Positions 11,696 through 23,900 of a DNA stretch of 64,000 nucleotides are shown here, in pieces. Below the pieces are notes generated by a model. The model did no database searches and was not told the origin of the DNA. It saw only the letters and a program-made list of their open reading frames with translations. Location of the stretch: assembly GCA_963978905.1 (NCBI GenBank), contig OZ022257.1, positions 44,402,203 to 44,466,202 on the forward strand, given 5' to 3'. The translations under genes and the position numbers were made by a program. The DNA is from Trichostrongylus colubriformis. Taxonomy: Eukaryota > Nematoda > Chromadorea > Rhabditida > Trichostrongylidae. Position 1 is the first letter of the stretch, and each line of letters starts with the position of its first letter.

Positions 11696-12714
11696 TAGTT
11701 TCACCGCATGATGCTGTGCTGTGCTATAGCCATAGTCATAGTGGGACAATGCAGAAGTCTCGAATAGAAAAAAACGCGGCATCCGCGTAACCTTATCGGT
11801 TGGGCTATCGTATAGTACTGCGCTAATAACACGGTGAAACTACGTAATGTGGAGAGCCATTACCGGTCAACCAATTTCGAGTCTGTATCGCATCATTCCA
11901 CACTGTTCGAAGGCAGTATTAGGGAAAATTCGGACGAAAAGTAAAAGAAGTAGTGAATATAAAAGTCGAGATGCCTGGTCATAGGACAGTAAGAAAAACG
12001 GATGGAACTGGTCAAAAACCCGAGAAATAGGACCCACTCCCCACCGTTGATTCTCGAGGTGGACGATCATTTCGTCGACAGGCGGGTGGCCCGTACGACT
12101 TTGCCATTGGCATGTAACCAGGTAATCAATGCGCAAAAACAGCGTGGAAATAATATAAAAAACTTGAAAGGCATCCCATCGTTGACTGCAGAAGGGAGAG
12201 GACAATAAGTGAGAATTAAAGGGAAAGAAAAGAAGAATAGAAAAGAAAAACTCGCGAACTCCCCGGGTAAGCAGCAAAAATCAAAACCACCAAAAATAAT
12301 AATCAGCTGATCAGGAAAGGGTATGCGACGCTCTGTTTACGGAAGCGTGCCCAATCACTCCAGCCGGCCGCATCGCCTTAGCCCCTCCCACCACAGCCAA
12401 TCATGGGGAGCTCGTCGCCAGAAGGCGGGCGGCCCTGAGCAAAGGCAGCTTGCCCTGATAAGGCCGCTCCGCCACAGCTCAAGGGGGCGCCTTCCGCGGG
12501 AGATTTCGCCGTGCAAAGGCCTCTCAGACTCGTAGTTTTCCACTAAATGACTTCATTTCGGATTCTCTGTCACCCACATTATCCCAAACACTGTCTTCAA
12601 GTGTAGTGGCGTTGGCCTAATCGGCATCTCTATAAACACCTGCCACTATTCGGAATATTACGCAGTTCACAATCGAAGCATTTCTTTGCTACGGCTATCG
12701 GGGTAGGAAGCTTA
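11696..12714. other. Gene-free region with a GC-rich block
   Basis: A piece of dispersed repeat P (GGGCTATCGTATAGTACTGC) lies near 11797. A distinctly GC-rich block is at about 12330-12535. The 136-codon minus-strand frame at 11867-12277 has hydrophobic patches but no recognisable domain or splice sites. Confidence 0.35.
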
Positions 12715-13140
12715 TTTATTCACATATCCACTGTTCATAAGAATTTATTTATTTACTTATTCACTTATTTATTTGCTCACTCACACTCTAAGGTGTGCCA
12801 CAAAAATGCGGAACCACAAACCTTTAACTACAAGGGAAAACTTGGCAAGGTTCCCCCCCCCCGGTACATTTTGCTTCATGATAGACAGAGGAAGATATGA
12901 CAAGAGGAGCAGCTTGTTCTCTTCTAGCAGTGCGTGAATGATCAAAGCGAGATCCAGGTGTCCGTACCCTTAATGTAATATGTCAGCATACTGCGGCTTG
13001 ATGACATCTCAACCCTAATCAACGAACTCTATCAGTGCGCTGCCGCATTGTGCAGGAGGAGCAACCCACTGTAAACATTGTTTCTACCTAAGTCAGGGAG
13101 GGAAAAGAGACCCATCTTTCCCTCTACCGAAGCTTAGGCA
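12715..13140 (-). mobile_element. Possible CR1-like 3' untranslated relic
   Basis: An ATTT-type microsatellite at about 12740-12780 is followed by GACAGAGGAAGATATGAC. The CR1-like fragment ending at 44350 has the same order: ATTT tract, then GACAGAGGAAAT. No coding part remains. Confidence 0.25.
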
Positions 13141-13148
13141 ATTATATA

Positions 13149-13863
13149 GGGTCCGCCAATAAGCGCGCTCCATCTTCAAAATGAAATAAAGCAAGTAGTG
13201 TGAGAGGTATGAATGAAATTTATTTTTTGTTTGAAAGAGTATTCGAAGGCATTATGTATGGAAAATAATGTCGTTCAAATGGCCACCTTGGCTTCGCTTG
13301 GTGGCGCGCATACGAGAAGTTCAATTTTCAGTGACTCTGGCGCACAAATCGGGCTCTATTTCATCGATGGCGTGGCGTATGTTGACTTTGAGGTCATCAG
13401 TGTTTTGTTGCTGGTTTCGTAGACCTGCGATTCAAGAAAACCCCATACGAAATAGTCTAGTGGGGTTGAATCGCACGATCTCGGTGGCTGGTTGGTGTCG
13501 CCTCTGTGAGAGATAACCTTTCCTCAGAAGCCCTCGTGCAGAAGATCCATTGTGGCGCGTTCTGTGCGGCTCGTAGCGCCAGCCTGCTGAAACTACATAT
13601 TCATGTTTATCAAACGACGGATAGTCGACTCAGCAGGACAACTAATTGCACAGTAAAATTAGCGGAGCGCGCGGAAGTTGCTCGAACCGATGAATGATTT
13701 TCTTAATAAGTTTTAATGATATGCACACGTTGCACGCGGCTGAATCGGTTCATGGTGATTTGTGAAGATACACTGAATAATAACAACTGGGTTTTACAAC
13801 TCCACCATAAACAACGTGGCCGCCATGAGCTGTCAAAGATAGAGCGCGCTTATTGGCGGACCC
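13149..13863 (-). mobile_element. Decayed Tc1/mariner-type transposon
   Basis: The ends GGGTCCGCCAATAAGCGCGC and GCGCGCTTATTGGCGGACCC are perfect inverted repeats of about 20 bp, giving a 715-bp element. TATA-type sequence lies near both edges. On the minus strand, broken frames between about 13475 and 13254 read STPLDYFVWGFLESQVY, then LKVNIRHAIDEIEPDLC, then RGGHLNDIIFHT. This order is typical of the C-terminal part of DDE transposases of the Tc1/mariner superfamily (LDYF.WG motif, then a C-terminal RGGH motif). The N-terminal domain and most of the catalytic core are deleted, so it cannot be autonomous. Confidence 0.75.
13254..13475 (-). pseudogene. Transposase C-terminal remnant (Tc1/mariner type)
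   Basis: At least one frameshift separates LDYFVWGFLESQVY from LKVNIRHAIDEIEPDLC, and a stop interrupts the stretch before RGGHLNDII. The fragment covers only the region after the presumed last catalytic aspartate. It lies inside the inverted repeats of the 13149-13863 element. Confidence 0.65.
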
Positions 13864-14129
13864 TTCATATACGCCTGAATTTGCAGATTGACCCTTAAAA
13901 GATCCCCCAAGATGCCTAGATGTGCAATATTTTGTGAGATGCTCCCTGTCCTCCTCACTGCGATAGCACCTCTTTTAGCTCTCCAGGTGAGCAGATACGG
14001 GTGGGCCTTGAACGATTGGGCTTACGCCACCTCATAATCCTCGTAGAACTAATTTGCAATCAATCGCATATTGCCGATATAATGCGATAGGAGCGAATTT
14101 CGCGATTTCTATGTACCTACTTCATATAA

Positions 14130-14990
14130 TCGGCTAAGTGAGACCGTTGGTGTGTGTCTGTTTGAATATCTCTCGTCGCAGCGAAGTTGAATTATGCAAG
14201 TGATCTATGGGAGGTAAGGGGACCTTGAAGGTGGTGGACCGAAAGTGACAGCAGCTGATAAAATTCGATAAGTAGCATGAAAAGGCAAATGTCATTAAAT
14301 CCATTTCGCCTTTGGCATTTATCCCAAAGCGCTGACTCTCATAGGTGTTTGGCAGAGTGGGATGGTGACATTCATAATGGGTGATCGGAATAGATAGCGG
14401 TTGACGAGATTCAATGGGGAGCATCAAAAGGCAAATGTGGCCAAGTCCTAAGGAGCGTAAAAGGCAAATGTCATCGAACCTAGTCTGCTTTTCCGTCTGT
14501 CAGTGTCAATGATCACATTCACAGGTATTGTAGGGCGCGAGGACCTTAATGGTGATTTATCGAAACTGATAACTACTCACACGGGAGGTGAAAAGAACCA
14601 CTAGAAACTGGATTGGATGAAATTCGGCGCACCGCTTACTACTACAAGACGACCGCCATAGTAAAAACGTCTGATGCACAGTGCCTTAGGGTGAACATAT
14701 TCTGTTTCTGTTCTGATATATGCTGCCGATGTACCGACCGCTAAATTGCCTAGCGTCCTGAATAACAGTGCGCGTCTTTTGACATGGACGATCAATACAC
14801 GATCCACATTTGTGTTAGAAAAGCAAGCGACTCATTCTCTCATGCGGGGCCAGCAACAATACTATGTAGGTATCGACCATTATACTATGCAAGCTTCAAA
14901 ATAGTGAAGAATGTTTACAAAAACGATAAACACTGATAACTGGCATATGATTCTAGCACCAATACGTAGGAATTAGGTGTTAAGCAAATG
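14130..14990 (-). repeat. Long repeat family L, copy 4
   Basis: In minus orientation: the terminal TG-rich tract and TCTCGTCGCAGCGAAGTTG at the left, two to three 150-bp subunits, then the flank containing the AGTGCCTTAGGGTGAACATA and GGTATCGACC boxes. It is strongly diverged. Confidence 0.65.
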
Positions 14991-15189
14991 GACAAAGTGC
15001 CCTATGCTGTCTAAACCCCCAATAGTTATTACATCAGCCAAAATGTTAAGTGATTAGTGGATGAACACATTCCATTCCTGATCTAATTACATTGTTGTCG
15101 ATACAGAGGTACCGACCTTGAAATCATCTGGTCCTTCAAAAATGAAGACCTTTCTCAGCGGTGTAGTTGCAATATCTTGAAGGCAGTGT

Positions 15190-15540
15190 TAGGGGTAATT
15201 CAGTTGTTTCAATCATTCCAATGTTGATAGTGACCGCTGGACGTTTTCAACGCGAAAGCTTACACGTCAAGCACCACGTCATTCCGATCGATATGGCTAC
15301 ATCATTCAGCTATTGCTCATTACTTTACACCTCAGTCATTGTTGGGCAAAGTCGATCCTAGGAGGCGAGGCCGGTCATCTAAAAGCGTTAGGTGATATCC
15401 GTTGCGCCGTTTCTACAGCTTGGAGACGCGCTTTTTCACCGGGACTTCTCCACAGATAGCCTACTTGGACCTATAAATCCCATGAAAGTGGCACCTTCTA
15501 AGGATGTTTCAATAGTCACATCATCCCTAATGCTGTCTTC
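15190..15540. repeat. Dispersed repeat C, copy 1
   Basis: Shared boxes AAGCACCACGTCATTC, CATTACTTTACACC and GATCCTAGGAGGCGA recur in the same order at 40640-40990; the first part alone recurs at 31690-31835 and inverted at about 30480-30600. It has no clear inverted ends and no coding capacity. Confidence 0.55.
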
Positions 15541-15589
15541 GAATGACGAGACAGTGGACACCCAATAGCTTAAACACTTAATGTCTAGA

Positions 15590-15833
15590 AAGTGAACAGA
15601 CTTTGTACTTCGATATCACTAGGAACGGGATGTTTCGAGTACCAGGTTACGTGGAATCCCATTAGTAATAGGTATTTGTAGAGATGCCAGTACTGCACCT
15701 CAGTACTGCCCTTATCACCCTGTGGAATTGTATGATATAGACTTCTTCGATAGTGGTTGGCCAGTATCGAACTTTTTCCACTACATAGTTCTACTGCGTT
15801 ATTCGGCAGTACTGTGCGATAGCCCAACTGGTA
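15590..15833. repeat. Dispersed repeat P, copy 2
   Basis: It carries internal ATATAGACTTCTTCGATAGT and the terminal CAGTACTGTGCGATAGCCCAACTGG, matching the copies at 5322 and 48530. Confidence 0.55.
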
Positions 15834-16941
15834 CTAGTGTGGATAGTCTGCATTTTGATCACTTGAGTAACGTTTGTTAAAGGCACAGTTCACTACTGTA
15901 AAGGCACAGTTCATTCGTATTGTACTGTATTTGAGTCTCAAGGCATGCTATCTGGACTAAAATATTTGGAGAAAGACCTTTCGTAAGAAGGAATAGCAAT
16001 TGCCCGGAACAATTAGCACATATGTCCGAAAAGCATGAAGTGCGGGTTCGAGTCCCGTTCGATCCTAAACTTTTCCCCATCACTCGGCATTCTAGTAGTA
16101 ACTCTCGCATCGCGGGCTGCGGCGATAATCAGCAGCTATCTAGAGTCGAAAATAGCATCTTATTCTCATAGTAACTGCAACAGTTGTAAAATTTCAAAAA
16201 AAAAAACGTGGCCACCACCCGAACTCGAGACATCGGGAGGTGGCGATTTTGGCCTACCGTGAGCCTACCGTATGCTCCGCTAGCCAGCAGAGATTGCACA
16301 TACGACCCCTTGCTATGACGTCGATGGATTTCGATAGATTCAATGGATTTTTGTAACACGAGCACCATTTCATTTCCTTGTCGCTTCTTCTGCCATTCAC
16401 TGCTTTGCTTCAGCGCTGCTGTCTGTTTTTTTACTGGATTCACATCATTATGAATTAATAAGATACACCTTACGAGTCAGCAAATGACACCTTCTACAGA
16501 GAGCAACTCGGAAAGATGATGTTGCAATTCAAAAAAATGGGCGGGAGATGCGAAAACATACGCAACGTCGCTTTTGAATCTGGGTTTCTCCACTGACCAC
16601 GACTTTTCCTTCCGAAACGATCATTCCTTCCCATCTTACCCTTTCTCTCGACTCCTCTCGACCGGATAAACATCGCACCTACTTCCTTTCTAGGGACAAA
16701 ATCTTACAGCTGAGAGTGATTCTTTTTCTTTGAATTAGGTAGAGTAAATCAACCAATCTTTTCATAGCCTCCTAAGAAGTCCACAATGTTAACGTCCTCT
16801 TTCTTACAACTGATATCGGATCAAGAACGAAATCTGGAACTACTGATCATTCGTCACTTGGGCTGTAGTGGTTACTATTTAGGAGTTGTGATGACACAGT
16901 GTTCGATAGCCTTCGATTCGATCGCATACTGAGCATCTATT
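15834..16941. other. Gene-free region
   Basis: It contains two AAAGGCACAGTTCA boxes in tandem (about 15880-15915) and an isolated tRNA T-arm-like sequence near 16043 without the rest of a tRNA. The open frames of 75-104 codons (16035-16262 plus, 16129-16443 minus) overlap one another and show no domain. Confidence 0.35.
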
Positions 16942-18320
16942 GGGTTGAGGAATAAGCCCCCGCCTTTTTTTCAAATCCCGTTTTTCACATTGTTACCTTC
17001 ATCTTTCGACAAAGCTTATATATGTTTTCGATAGAGCTTTTTTTGCTCTACAAAATATTACTGTCCTTTTTTCGTTTCCTTCGACTACCTAATATTCATG
17101 AGGTTTGAAAATGAAGTAAGCTGAAAGCAAAAAATGGCACTTGCGCACCTCATCTTTCTCGTCTGCTATCGGTATCAAAAAATGTGAGTGTCTATGTTTC
17201 GATAGAGCTCTTTCAGCTCTACAAGCGGTGCTACTTTTCATTCAAATCGCTCAACTTTTTACCGTTTTAAAAACTCATGTATGCAGTACTCGCAAAAGAG
17301 TAAACTTTCGTTATCTCCTCTTCCTTGCCTACCATCGAGATTGGAGAGAACATTTTTATATGCATTCGATAGAGATTCTTTTGCTCTACAAGACGATACC
17401 ACTATTCTTTTGCATCCTCTCATACTTTAGCATGTAGAAGTGAGTTTCCACCTTTTTTTTCAATTTAGAATCGCGTAACGAAAATGAATTTTTTGGCAGA
17501 GAGTTTTGAATCTTTCGATAGAGCTCTTTTAGCTCTACAAGACAGTGTATACGTTTTTGTACAAACTGATGTTTGCCTTTTTAGATTATTCAAAAGTCGA
17601 CGAAATCGAGCATTTTCGAACCTATGTGACAAAAATGCTCGATTTCGTCGTTTCAAACAATCTAAAAACGGCAAAAATTCATTTGAACAAAAACCGTGAA
17701 CACCATCTTGTAGAGCGAGAAGAGCTCTATCGAATGATATGAATCATTTTGCCAAAAAATTCATTTTCATCACGCGGTTCTAAATTGAAAAACAGGTGGA
17801 AACTCATTTCTACATGCTAAAATATGAGAGGATGCAAAAGGATAGTGGTATCTTCTTGTAGAGCAAAAGAAGCTTTATCGAATGCATATAAAAATATTCT
17901 CTCCAATCTCGATGGTAGGCAAGGAAGAGGAGATAACGAAAGTGTACTCTTTTGCGAGTACTGCATTCGTGAGTCTTTAAAACAGCAAAAATTTGAGCGA
18001 TTTCGATGAAAAGTAGCACCGCTTTGTAGAGCTGAAAGAGCTTTATCGAAATATATACACTCACATTTTTTGATGCCGAGAGCAGACGAGAAAGATGAGG
18101 TGTGCAAGTGCCAATTTTTTGCCTTGAGCTTACTTCATTTTCAAAGCACGTAAATATTAGGTAGTCGAAGGAATCAAAAAACCGATAGTATAGTGTTGTA
18201 GAGCAGAAAAAGCTCTATCGAAAACATGTATCAACAACAAAACAAGCTTTGTCGAAAGATTAAGGAAACAATGTGAAAAACGGGTTTTTAAAAAAACGGC
18301 GGGGGCTTAATCCTCAACCC
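16942..18320. repeat. 1.38-kb near-perfect palindrome with internal hairpin units
   Basis: The ends GGGTTGAGGAATAAGCCCCC and GGGGGCTTAATCCTCAACCC pair, and the arms remain complementary almost to the centre near 17625, where ATGCTCGATTTCGTCG pairs with CGACGAAATCGAGCAT across about 30 bases. Each arm holds four copies of a box like TTCGATAGAGCTCTTTTAGCTCTACAA (starts about 17027, 17200, 17365, 17514; mirrored at about 17705, 17855, 18025, 18195), spaced about 150-175 bp. Each box can itself fold (TAGAGCT with AGCTCTA). The short frames on the two strands mirror each other and are not genes. A foldback DNA transposon is the simplest explanation. Confidence 0.92.
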
Positions 18321-18326
18321 AATACA

Positions 18327-18453
18327 TACAGTGCAGTTCCCGAAGGCTGGCAGGGCGTGGCCTACAGAGTTGGGTGGGAGTGTGTGGCGGGATGAGAGAG
18401 ATCGATACAAGTCCGTATGCCTCGCCCTGCCAGCGGTCGGGAAATGGACTGTA
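18327..18453. repeat. MITE with TACAGT ends, copy 1
   Basis: Inverted ends TACAGTGCAGTTCCCGA and GGGAAATGGACTGTA, then GGCTGGCAGGGCG and CGCCCTGCCAGC, form arms of about 35 bp. TA at both edges fits a Tc1/mariner-type target. A relative lies at 25874-25995. It sits immediately beside the large palindrome. Confidence 0.7.
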
Positions 18454-18932
18454 ATCCTTATATATCAATGGTATATCGGTTCACCAATACACAAGAATTC
18501 CTGGAAACATTCGTAAGACACTGTTCGCGATTCATGCTGATCAAAAACTTGAAATGTGAGGAAGCTTTAGCATTTTGAAATTTCTGCCACAGAGCGACTT
18601 ATCAGCAGCTGTTGACGAGAACAAGCGCAGTTTTGAGTTCCTCCCGATTGTGATTTGCTTCCTCCCATACTCTAGAGCAGTGCTTTTTCTCCAGATCCCT
18701 AAAGTCCTCCTCCGTTTCCTAGTACTGAGTGCCACATTATCCCTCCGGAGCAGGCTCGCGCATGGAAGGCAATTCTGTGGAATATGGCAGCAGCTAGCTT
18801 CCGAGCAGCAAAAAGCCAGTGACTTCCCAGAATCGAAGACACAGTCCGCCTGACAAAGACTGTCAATAAAATAGTCTACCACGTTAGAGGGTCGGCTGGT
18901 TCAGAGGCAGTGGCAGGAATAGTTGAATGAAT
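18454..18932. other. Gene-free region with overlapping open frames
   Basis: A 113-codon minus-strand frame (18541-18882, cysteine-rich middle) and a 92-codon plus-strand frame (18575-18853, hydrophobic middle) cover the same bases. Neither has a recognised domain, and at most one could be real. I see no splice sites that join either to the neighbouring genes. Confidence 0.3.
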
Positions 18933-19350
18933 AGTCCACGGAAAAATGAGTTTTTGTTTTACACATATGTTAATGTTGTACTTGCCTAATGTTGGCCTCA
19001 TCCAAAATTTCAATTTCAATTTCAAAAAATGTGAATGTGGCCGAGATACAGCAGCACAAAGTACGTCCGGGTGGGCGGGGCCTCCGCGTAAAAGTTAGTC
19101 CCGTCGTCCGCCGCCGTTGGGAACGGAGAGTGGGACTGTTTACGTAACTTCCTTTTCCTACAATGCTTCTCCGACCACGGCGGCCGACGGGACGAGGTCT
19201 TTACTCGGAGGCCCGCCCACCTGGACGTACTTTGCGGTGCTGTATCTCAGGCGGATTCACATTTTTCGCGTGAAATTTTGCATGAGGCCCACATTAGGCA
19301 AATACAACATAAACATATGGGTAACACAAAAACTCATTTTTCAGTGGACG
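18933..19350. repeat. 418-bp foldback MITE with GC-rich core
   Basis: Ends GTCCACGGAAAAATGAG and CTCATTTTTCAGTGGAC pair, followed by CCTAATGTTGGCCTCAT with ATGAGGCCCACATTAGG, and GTACGTCCGGGTGGGCGGG with CCCGCCCACCTGGACGTAC. Complementarity continues close to the centre. It is an inverted-repeat element without coding capacity. A degenerate end-like piece is near 26000. Confidence 0.85.
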
Positions 19351-20465
19351 ATTCCTTTACGTCCGAATAGCAAAATATTGTTGAATACGAAAGACCAGCT
19401 GCTTACTACGCTGAGGAAAAAATGAAATGGAACTGCTAAAACCCTAGAATTCGGACCTCTTTGCCACCTTCGGTTCCGAAAAGACGCCGGCTCTTTCAGC
19501 GAGAGAGGCGGACACTGTTGAAACGAGTAGCAAATGTTGGGAAGGACGGCTCTCATAACGCCCGGGCGCGCTCTCTTTCATCAGGAAATTCGTCACAAAT
19601 AGTTTTCCTGGTCGGTAGTTTTCATTTTGATGGCTTTGGGAGATCTCACAACCCACATGACCCGAATCACTGTCTTGAAGTAGATGCTGATGTTGTGTTT
19701 TTAGGCCTGGCAGCTCTGACTAACGGCTTTACCTTTCCCTCGCGCATAGAGATGCATTTTATGAATATCCCACCCGCTTAGTTTGACATTACTCTGTGCA
19801 CTCTATATTTAGTTCATCTCAATCATTAGCAATGACTCTTCCTTGCTCCATTTTATTCCATTGGAGCTGACTACCGCAGATCACACTGACTCATGTGCTA
19901 CAGGCTCGATCTTGAATCGTCGAATCTATGGAGGCCATTCTTCTTTTAATGTCAGTTGAGACACTTTGAGAGCCAAGAAGTACCCGGTTGATAATACACG
20001 TCGTCGTTCTTATGAAACCTTCTCGGGGCAACGAAAGGAGCTGAGAGGGACAAGGCGCGGTCAAATAAGGAGGAGTCGCGGACTCAGCACAAAGATACGA
20101 ACTTCATCTCCCAGGCTTTTCCAAGGTCGTGCAGCTCCTGGTTTTGAGTTAGTCAAGCACCTATCACACTTTCATAGGCGTCACGTAGACCATCTTTAAT
20201 TAATTTAAAGTTGGTGGTGGTTTTTGGATTGGTATGAAACCCTTTACAATTTTGAAGTAAAGAATTTAGCGGAATTTAGAAGTCATGCGACGAACTCATA
20301 ATGAATGCGTACTCACCTGTGATCTTAGAATTCTTCTCAGCGACATGTCGTTCTTTGAATGATGCGTTTCTCATCGAACGGTATACTCACTATGTGTCGA
20401 GTTTTACAAACGCATTACCACTACTGAGTATAACGAGTTGCGCTCCGCAATAAAACTTCTTTCAG
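19351..20465. other. Upstream region of gene A
   Basis: The missing 5' exons of gene A should lie here or further left. One candidate is a short exon ending in phase 1 at 20380 (ATGCGTTTCTCATCGAACG|GTATAC), preceded by a good 3' splice site (TTCTTCTCAG, ending 20340). It would encode only MMRFSSN without a signal peptide. I see no other convincing exon and no repeat of the named families. Confidence 0.3.
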
Positions 20466-20919
20466 CAGCTACAGTGAATGCCACGGATACGACACCGTCG
20501 ATACCAGCAACCTTGGCAGCTACCTCCGCTACTTCAACCGTGCCTGTCTCCACTATTACACCCACGCCTACACTAGCAACAACAACAATATCAACAACGA
20601 CATCTACGCCATCACCTAAAACTACCACAACAACTATCGTATCCACCACCACTACCACCGACATCATTGTGATCACAACTACCGATCTCTCCACTTCTGC
20701 AACCTTCTATGAGCCCACTACCTCCACTACAATTTTTGAAACTGCGAGTACATTCACTTCTGAAACCGCTGCTACGACAGAGGATGAAACCACTACGGAA
20801 ACTGGGACAAGTGAGGATACAGAAACAGATCAGGGAGAAGAAACAGACAGTGACAGAACTACTCGAAAAAAGCGCACCAGAAAACCAAATGATCCCGATC
20901 CTTTTACTCCGAGTGGAGA
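20466..20919 (+). CDS. Gene A exon: Thr-rich ectodomain
   Basis: The exon starts after the strong acceptor CTTCTTTCAG in phase 1 and ends at GGAGA|GTGAGT in phase 2. It encodes repeated Thr tracts with Pro and Ser (for example [13 protein letters not shown]), then [13 protein letters not shown] and the furin-like RKKR shortly before [11 protein letters not shown]. The frame is open further upstream to 20363, so a longer exon is possible, but phase 1 at 20466 matches gene B. The long valine-rich frame on the other strand is its shadow. Confidence 0.7.
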
Positions 20920-23900
20920 GTGAGTATGCGGTACAAGTAATATTTTCTCATACCAAACTGTGAAGCGCCTGAAGAAGTAACCCCACGCGAACTTTCCGCT
21001 TTTCGTGCGCTGCATATGTGTGCTACTTTTTTATTTTTTAAAGTACGGCATAGGGCGGAGGTGGTGTAGTGACAGGTGGCGCGCACCCCACTCTCATGGT
21101 GCGGGGATAAAATCCCGCATCAACGCCCGCCCAGGCCAACCAAGCCTTCCATCCCTCCGGGGTCGGTAAATTGGTACCAGACTCGTCTGGGAGGATGAAA
21201 GCACTGACTTGTACATCGGCTGGCCACCGCAAGTCATTGTATAGGCCACATCACATTCACCAGCCATCACGATTCTGAATGGAACTAGAATGTGCGGCGC
21301 ATCCCACAGAAGGGATTGATTAACGCCAAAAACTTTATCCTTCAACTTAACTTTTAAAGTACGGCACGCGGCTACACCCCCTCAACATAAACACTAACAT
21401 ATTAGATACTTGGATGGCTCGTCTTCACTGGTTGTGCGGGCCCCAACACAATTTCCATTCGGTTCGCTCTTTCGCGATCGTCATCCAGCTCGTTCGTTGA
21501 CTCCGTTGGTGGCGACCACGAGAATCAGCCGTTCTGGAATTTCTCATTAGTTTAACGTGTTCAACGAACACATCTCCCCATCTTTTGGGAGGTGTTCCGC
21601 GGGGACGCGGACAATCCCATGGAATCCACTCCACTGTTCTTCTTGTCCACCTATCGTCTTCTCTCCGCATTATATGGCCGGCCCATCGGTGTTTAGCCTT
21701 CGATGTGTATTCCGCAGGGTCCCGTAGACGAGACATCTGCCTCGAATAGGAGCTGCGAAGCCCGGCACGATATTGAGATAGCCGGGTGTACTTCAGAAGA
21801 CATCTCTCGAGTGCTCTGTGAGTCACCTGCAAGGACTTCGCCGTGGCTGACGTATCAGGCCACGTCTCGGCAGCGTAACACAGAGCAGGAAGGACTGTCG
21901 AGTCGAATAGACGGGCGCGTAGGTCAAGATCCTTTAGCTGGTCGGTGGCCTCTTTAATAGTCCCGTAGGCTGACCATGCAGCTCTCTTTCTTCTGTCGCG
22001 CTCTTCCTTCATGTCGTTGTCCATGTTCATAGAACGCCCAAGATAGACGTGCGACTTCGTTGCGGCGATGGGAGAGCCGTCGATTTTGACATTTCCTCCA
22101 TCGCGCCAGGCGTTCTTCATGAACTGTTTCTTCATCCGATTGATCCGCAGTCCGATCTTACTTCCGGCTTCGTTCAGCTCTCGGAGCATCGCCTCTGCTT
22201 CATTGGTACTACGCGAAAAGATGACGATGTCGTCTGCGAAACGAAGGTTCGAGAGGAATTTTCCGTCCACACATATGCCCTTGTCGTCCCAGTCGAGCGA
22301 TGTTGATTGGGCGTTGGAAGAGCTGTATTGTCGCAAAACAGCGGTGGTAGCAGTCAGCCAGTGTTCGAATATAGGACTCGTCCACTACTTGGTCGACCAA
22401 CGCAGACAGGATAGCATTCGTTTCGACGCTGTCAAGGCCTTTTCGTAATCGACGAAGGTTACGACGAGGGGAAGATGGTATTCTCTGCAGGCTTCAATGA
22501 CCATCGCAATGGTTTGAATGTGGTCCATTCAGCCGAATCTCTGACGGAATCCAGCTTGTTCTTATGGCTGGGCCTCATCCAATGTGCGCGATATTCGCGT
22601 GAGGATGATCTTCGTGAGAAGCTTGTAGAGTACGCTCAGCAAGCTAATCGGTCGGTAGCTGTGAAGACCATCCCTGTCACCTTTCTTGTGCTAGAAGACA
22701 GTGCGCGAACTCCTCCACTGATCCGGGATCTGCTCCTTCTGAAGGTAGGACGTCTCATGTGCCGCGAGTAGTGAGTGCAGGACGTGGTTTCCTGCTCGAA
22801 GAAGATCGGAGAGATCTTGTCTGGCCCTGGAGCCGTGCCGCTCTTCATACTCCTAATTGCGAGTCGCACTTCAGACGGCAGAATCTTTAGTGGTGTTCCA
22901 CCAGCGGGGATGTCTGGATCTGGCAGGGGTAATGTGCAACGGAACAGATAGGTGTAGAACCTCTCCGTGATTGACTCCATCTCGTAACGGAAATAGTGAC
23001 AGTTCCGTCTTCAGTTTTCAATGATGATAGCGGAATACTGAACTCGTTGAGGTCCCGACGGCACTTCTTCAGACTTCGTCTTTCCTGCGCCGCCTCTAGA
23101 ATTCTTCTCTTCCTATACTGCGCAAGATCCTCCTGTGACGCATTTCTGCAACTGGCATTGATAACCAGTCGCTCGATATGAGTTGCATTTGGATCCAGCC
23201 TCAAACTTCTCCTCCTATCAAGCAGCGTCTTGTGTTCGATGAAATCCGATCGCTTCTGCTTGATTGTTGAAGACATGCAAGATCAGCACAGGTTTGCAAT
23301 CCTTTGAGAAGCAGCTCGTAGTCTTCGGTCGGGTCCTCCGCGACTTGCCAGTCATAACGGAAAGTGTTTCGTTCAGAAGGTTCTCGTCATACACAACTTG
23401 CTTCCTCCCCTTCGGTCGGTGACAGGTGTTCTTCTCCAGTCGAATGTCGAACCTGATTTTGGCGCGAAGAAGGCGATGATCGGATCCACAGCAGAAAGAT
23501 GGCACCACTAGAGGCACCATCTTCTGTTTGTTAAAATGTGGTCGATCTCAGATGAGTCGTGCCATTGGGTGACTCCCATGTCCAGCGGCTGTGTTCCTTC
23601 TTCTCAAACAGCGAATTAGCTTGGAAGAGACGTGCTGCAGACATGAGGTCAACGAGACGACTTCCGTCGTCGTTCCTATCGCCTATCCCGAATTTTCCGA
23701 TCCTGTGTTCCTCGCTGTTGCCTTTTCCTAACCTTGCGTTGAAGTCACCGACAATGAATTTGTAGAAGGACTTTTCTTTGGGATGACTTCTTCCAGGTGT
23801 TCATAGAACGCATCCAGTTCGGAATCGTCAGCTGCTGCGTGTGGTGAGTAGCAGTTGATGATTGAGATGGTCTTCTGATGCGGTGGATGAAGACGTAGAA

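Noticed and set aside
16020..16070. tRNA gene (GCGGGTTCGAGTCCCGT resembles a T-arm)
   Set aside because: The T-arm folds, but no matching acceptor stem, D-arm or anticodon arm is found upstream within tRNA length.
17027..18222. CRISPR-like array (regularly spaced boxes)
   Set aside because: The boxes are 150-175 bases apart, mirrored about a centre and in a nematode context; this is a foldback repeat.
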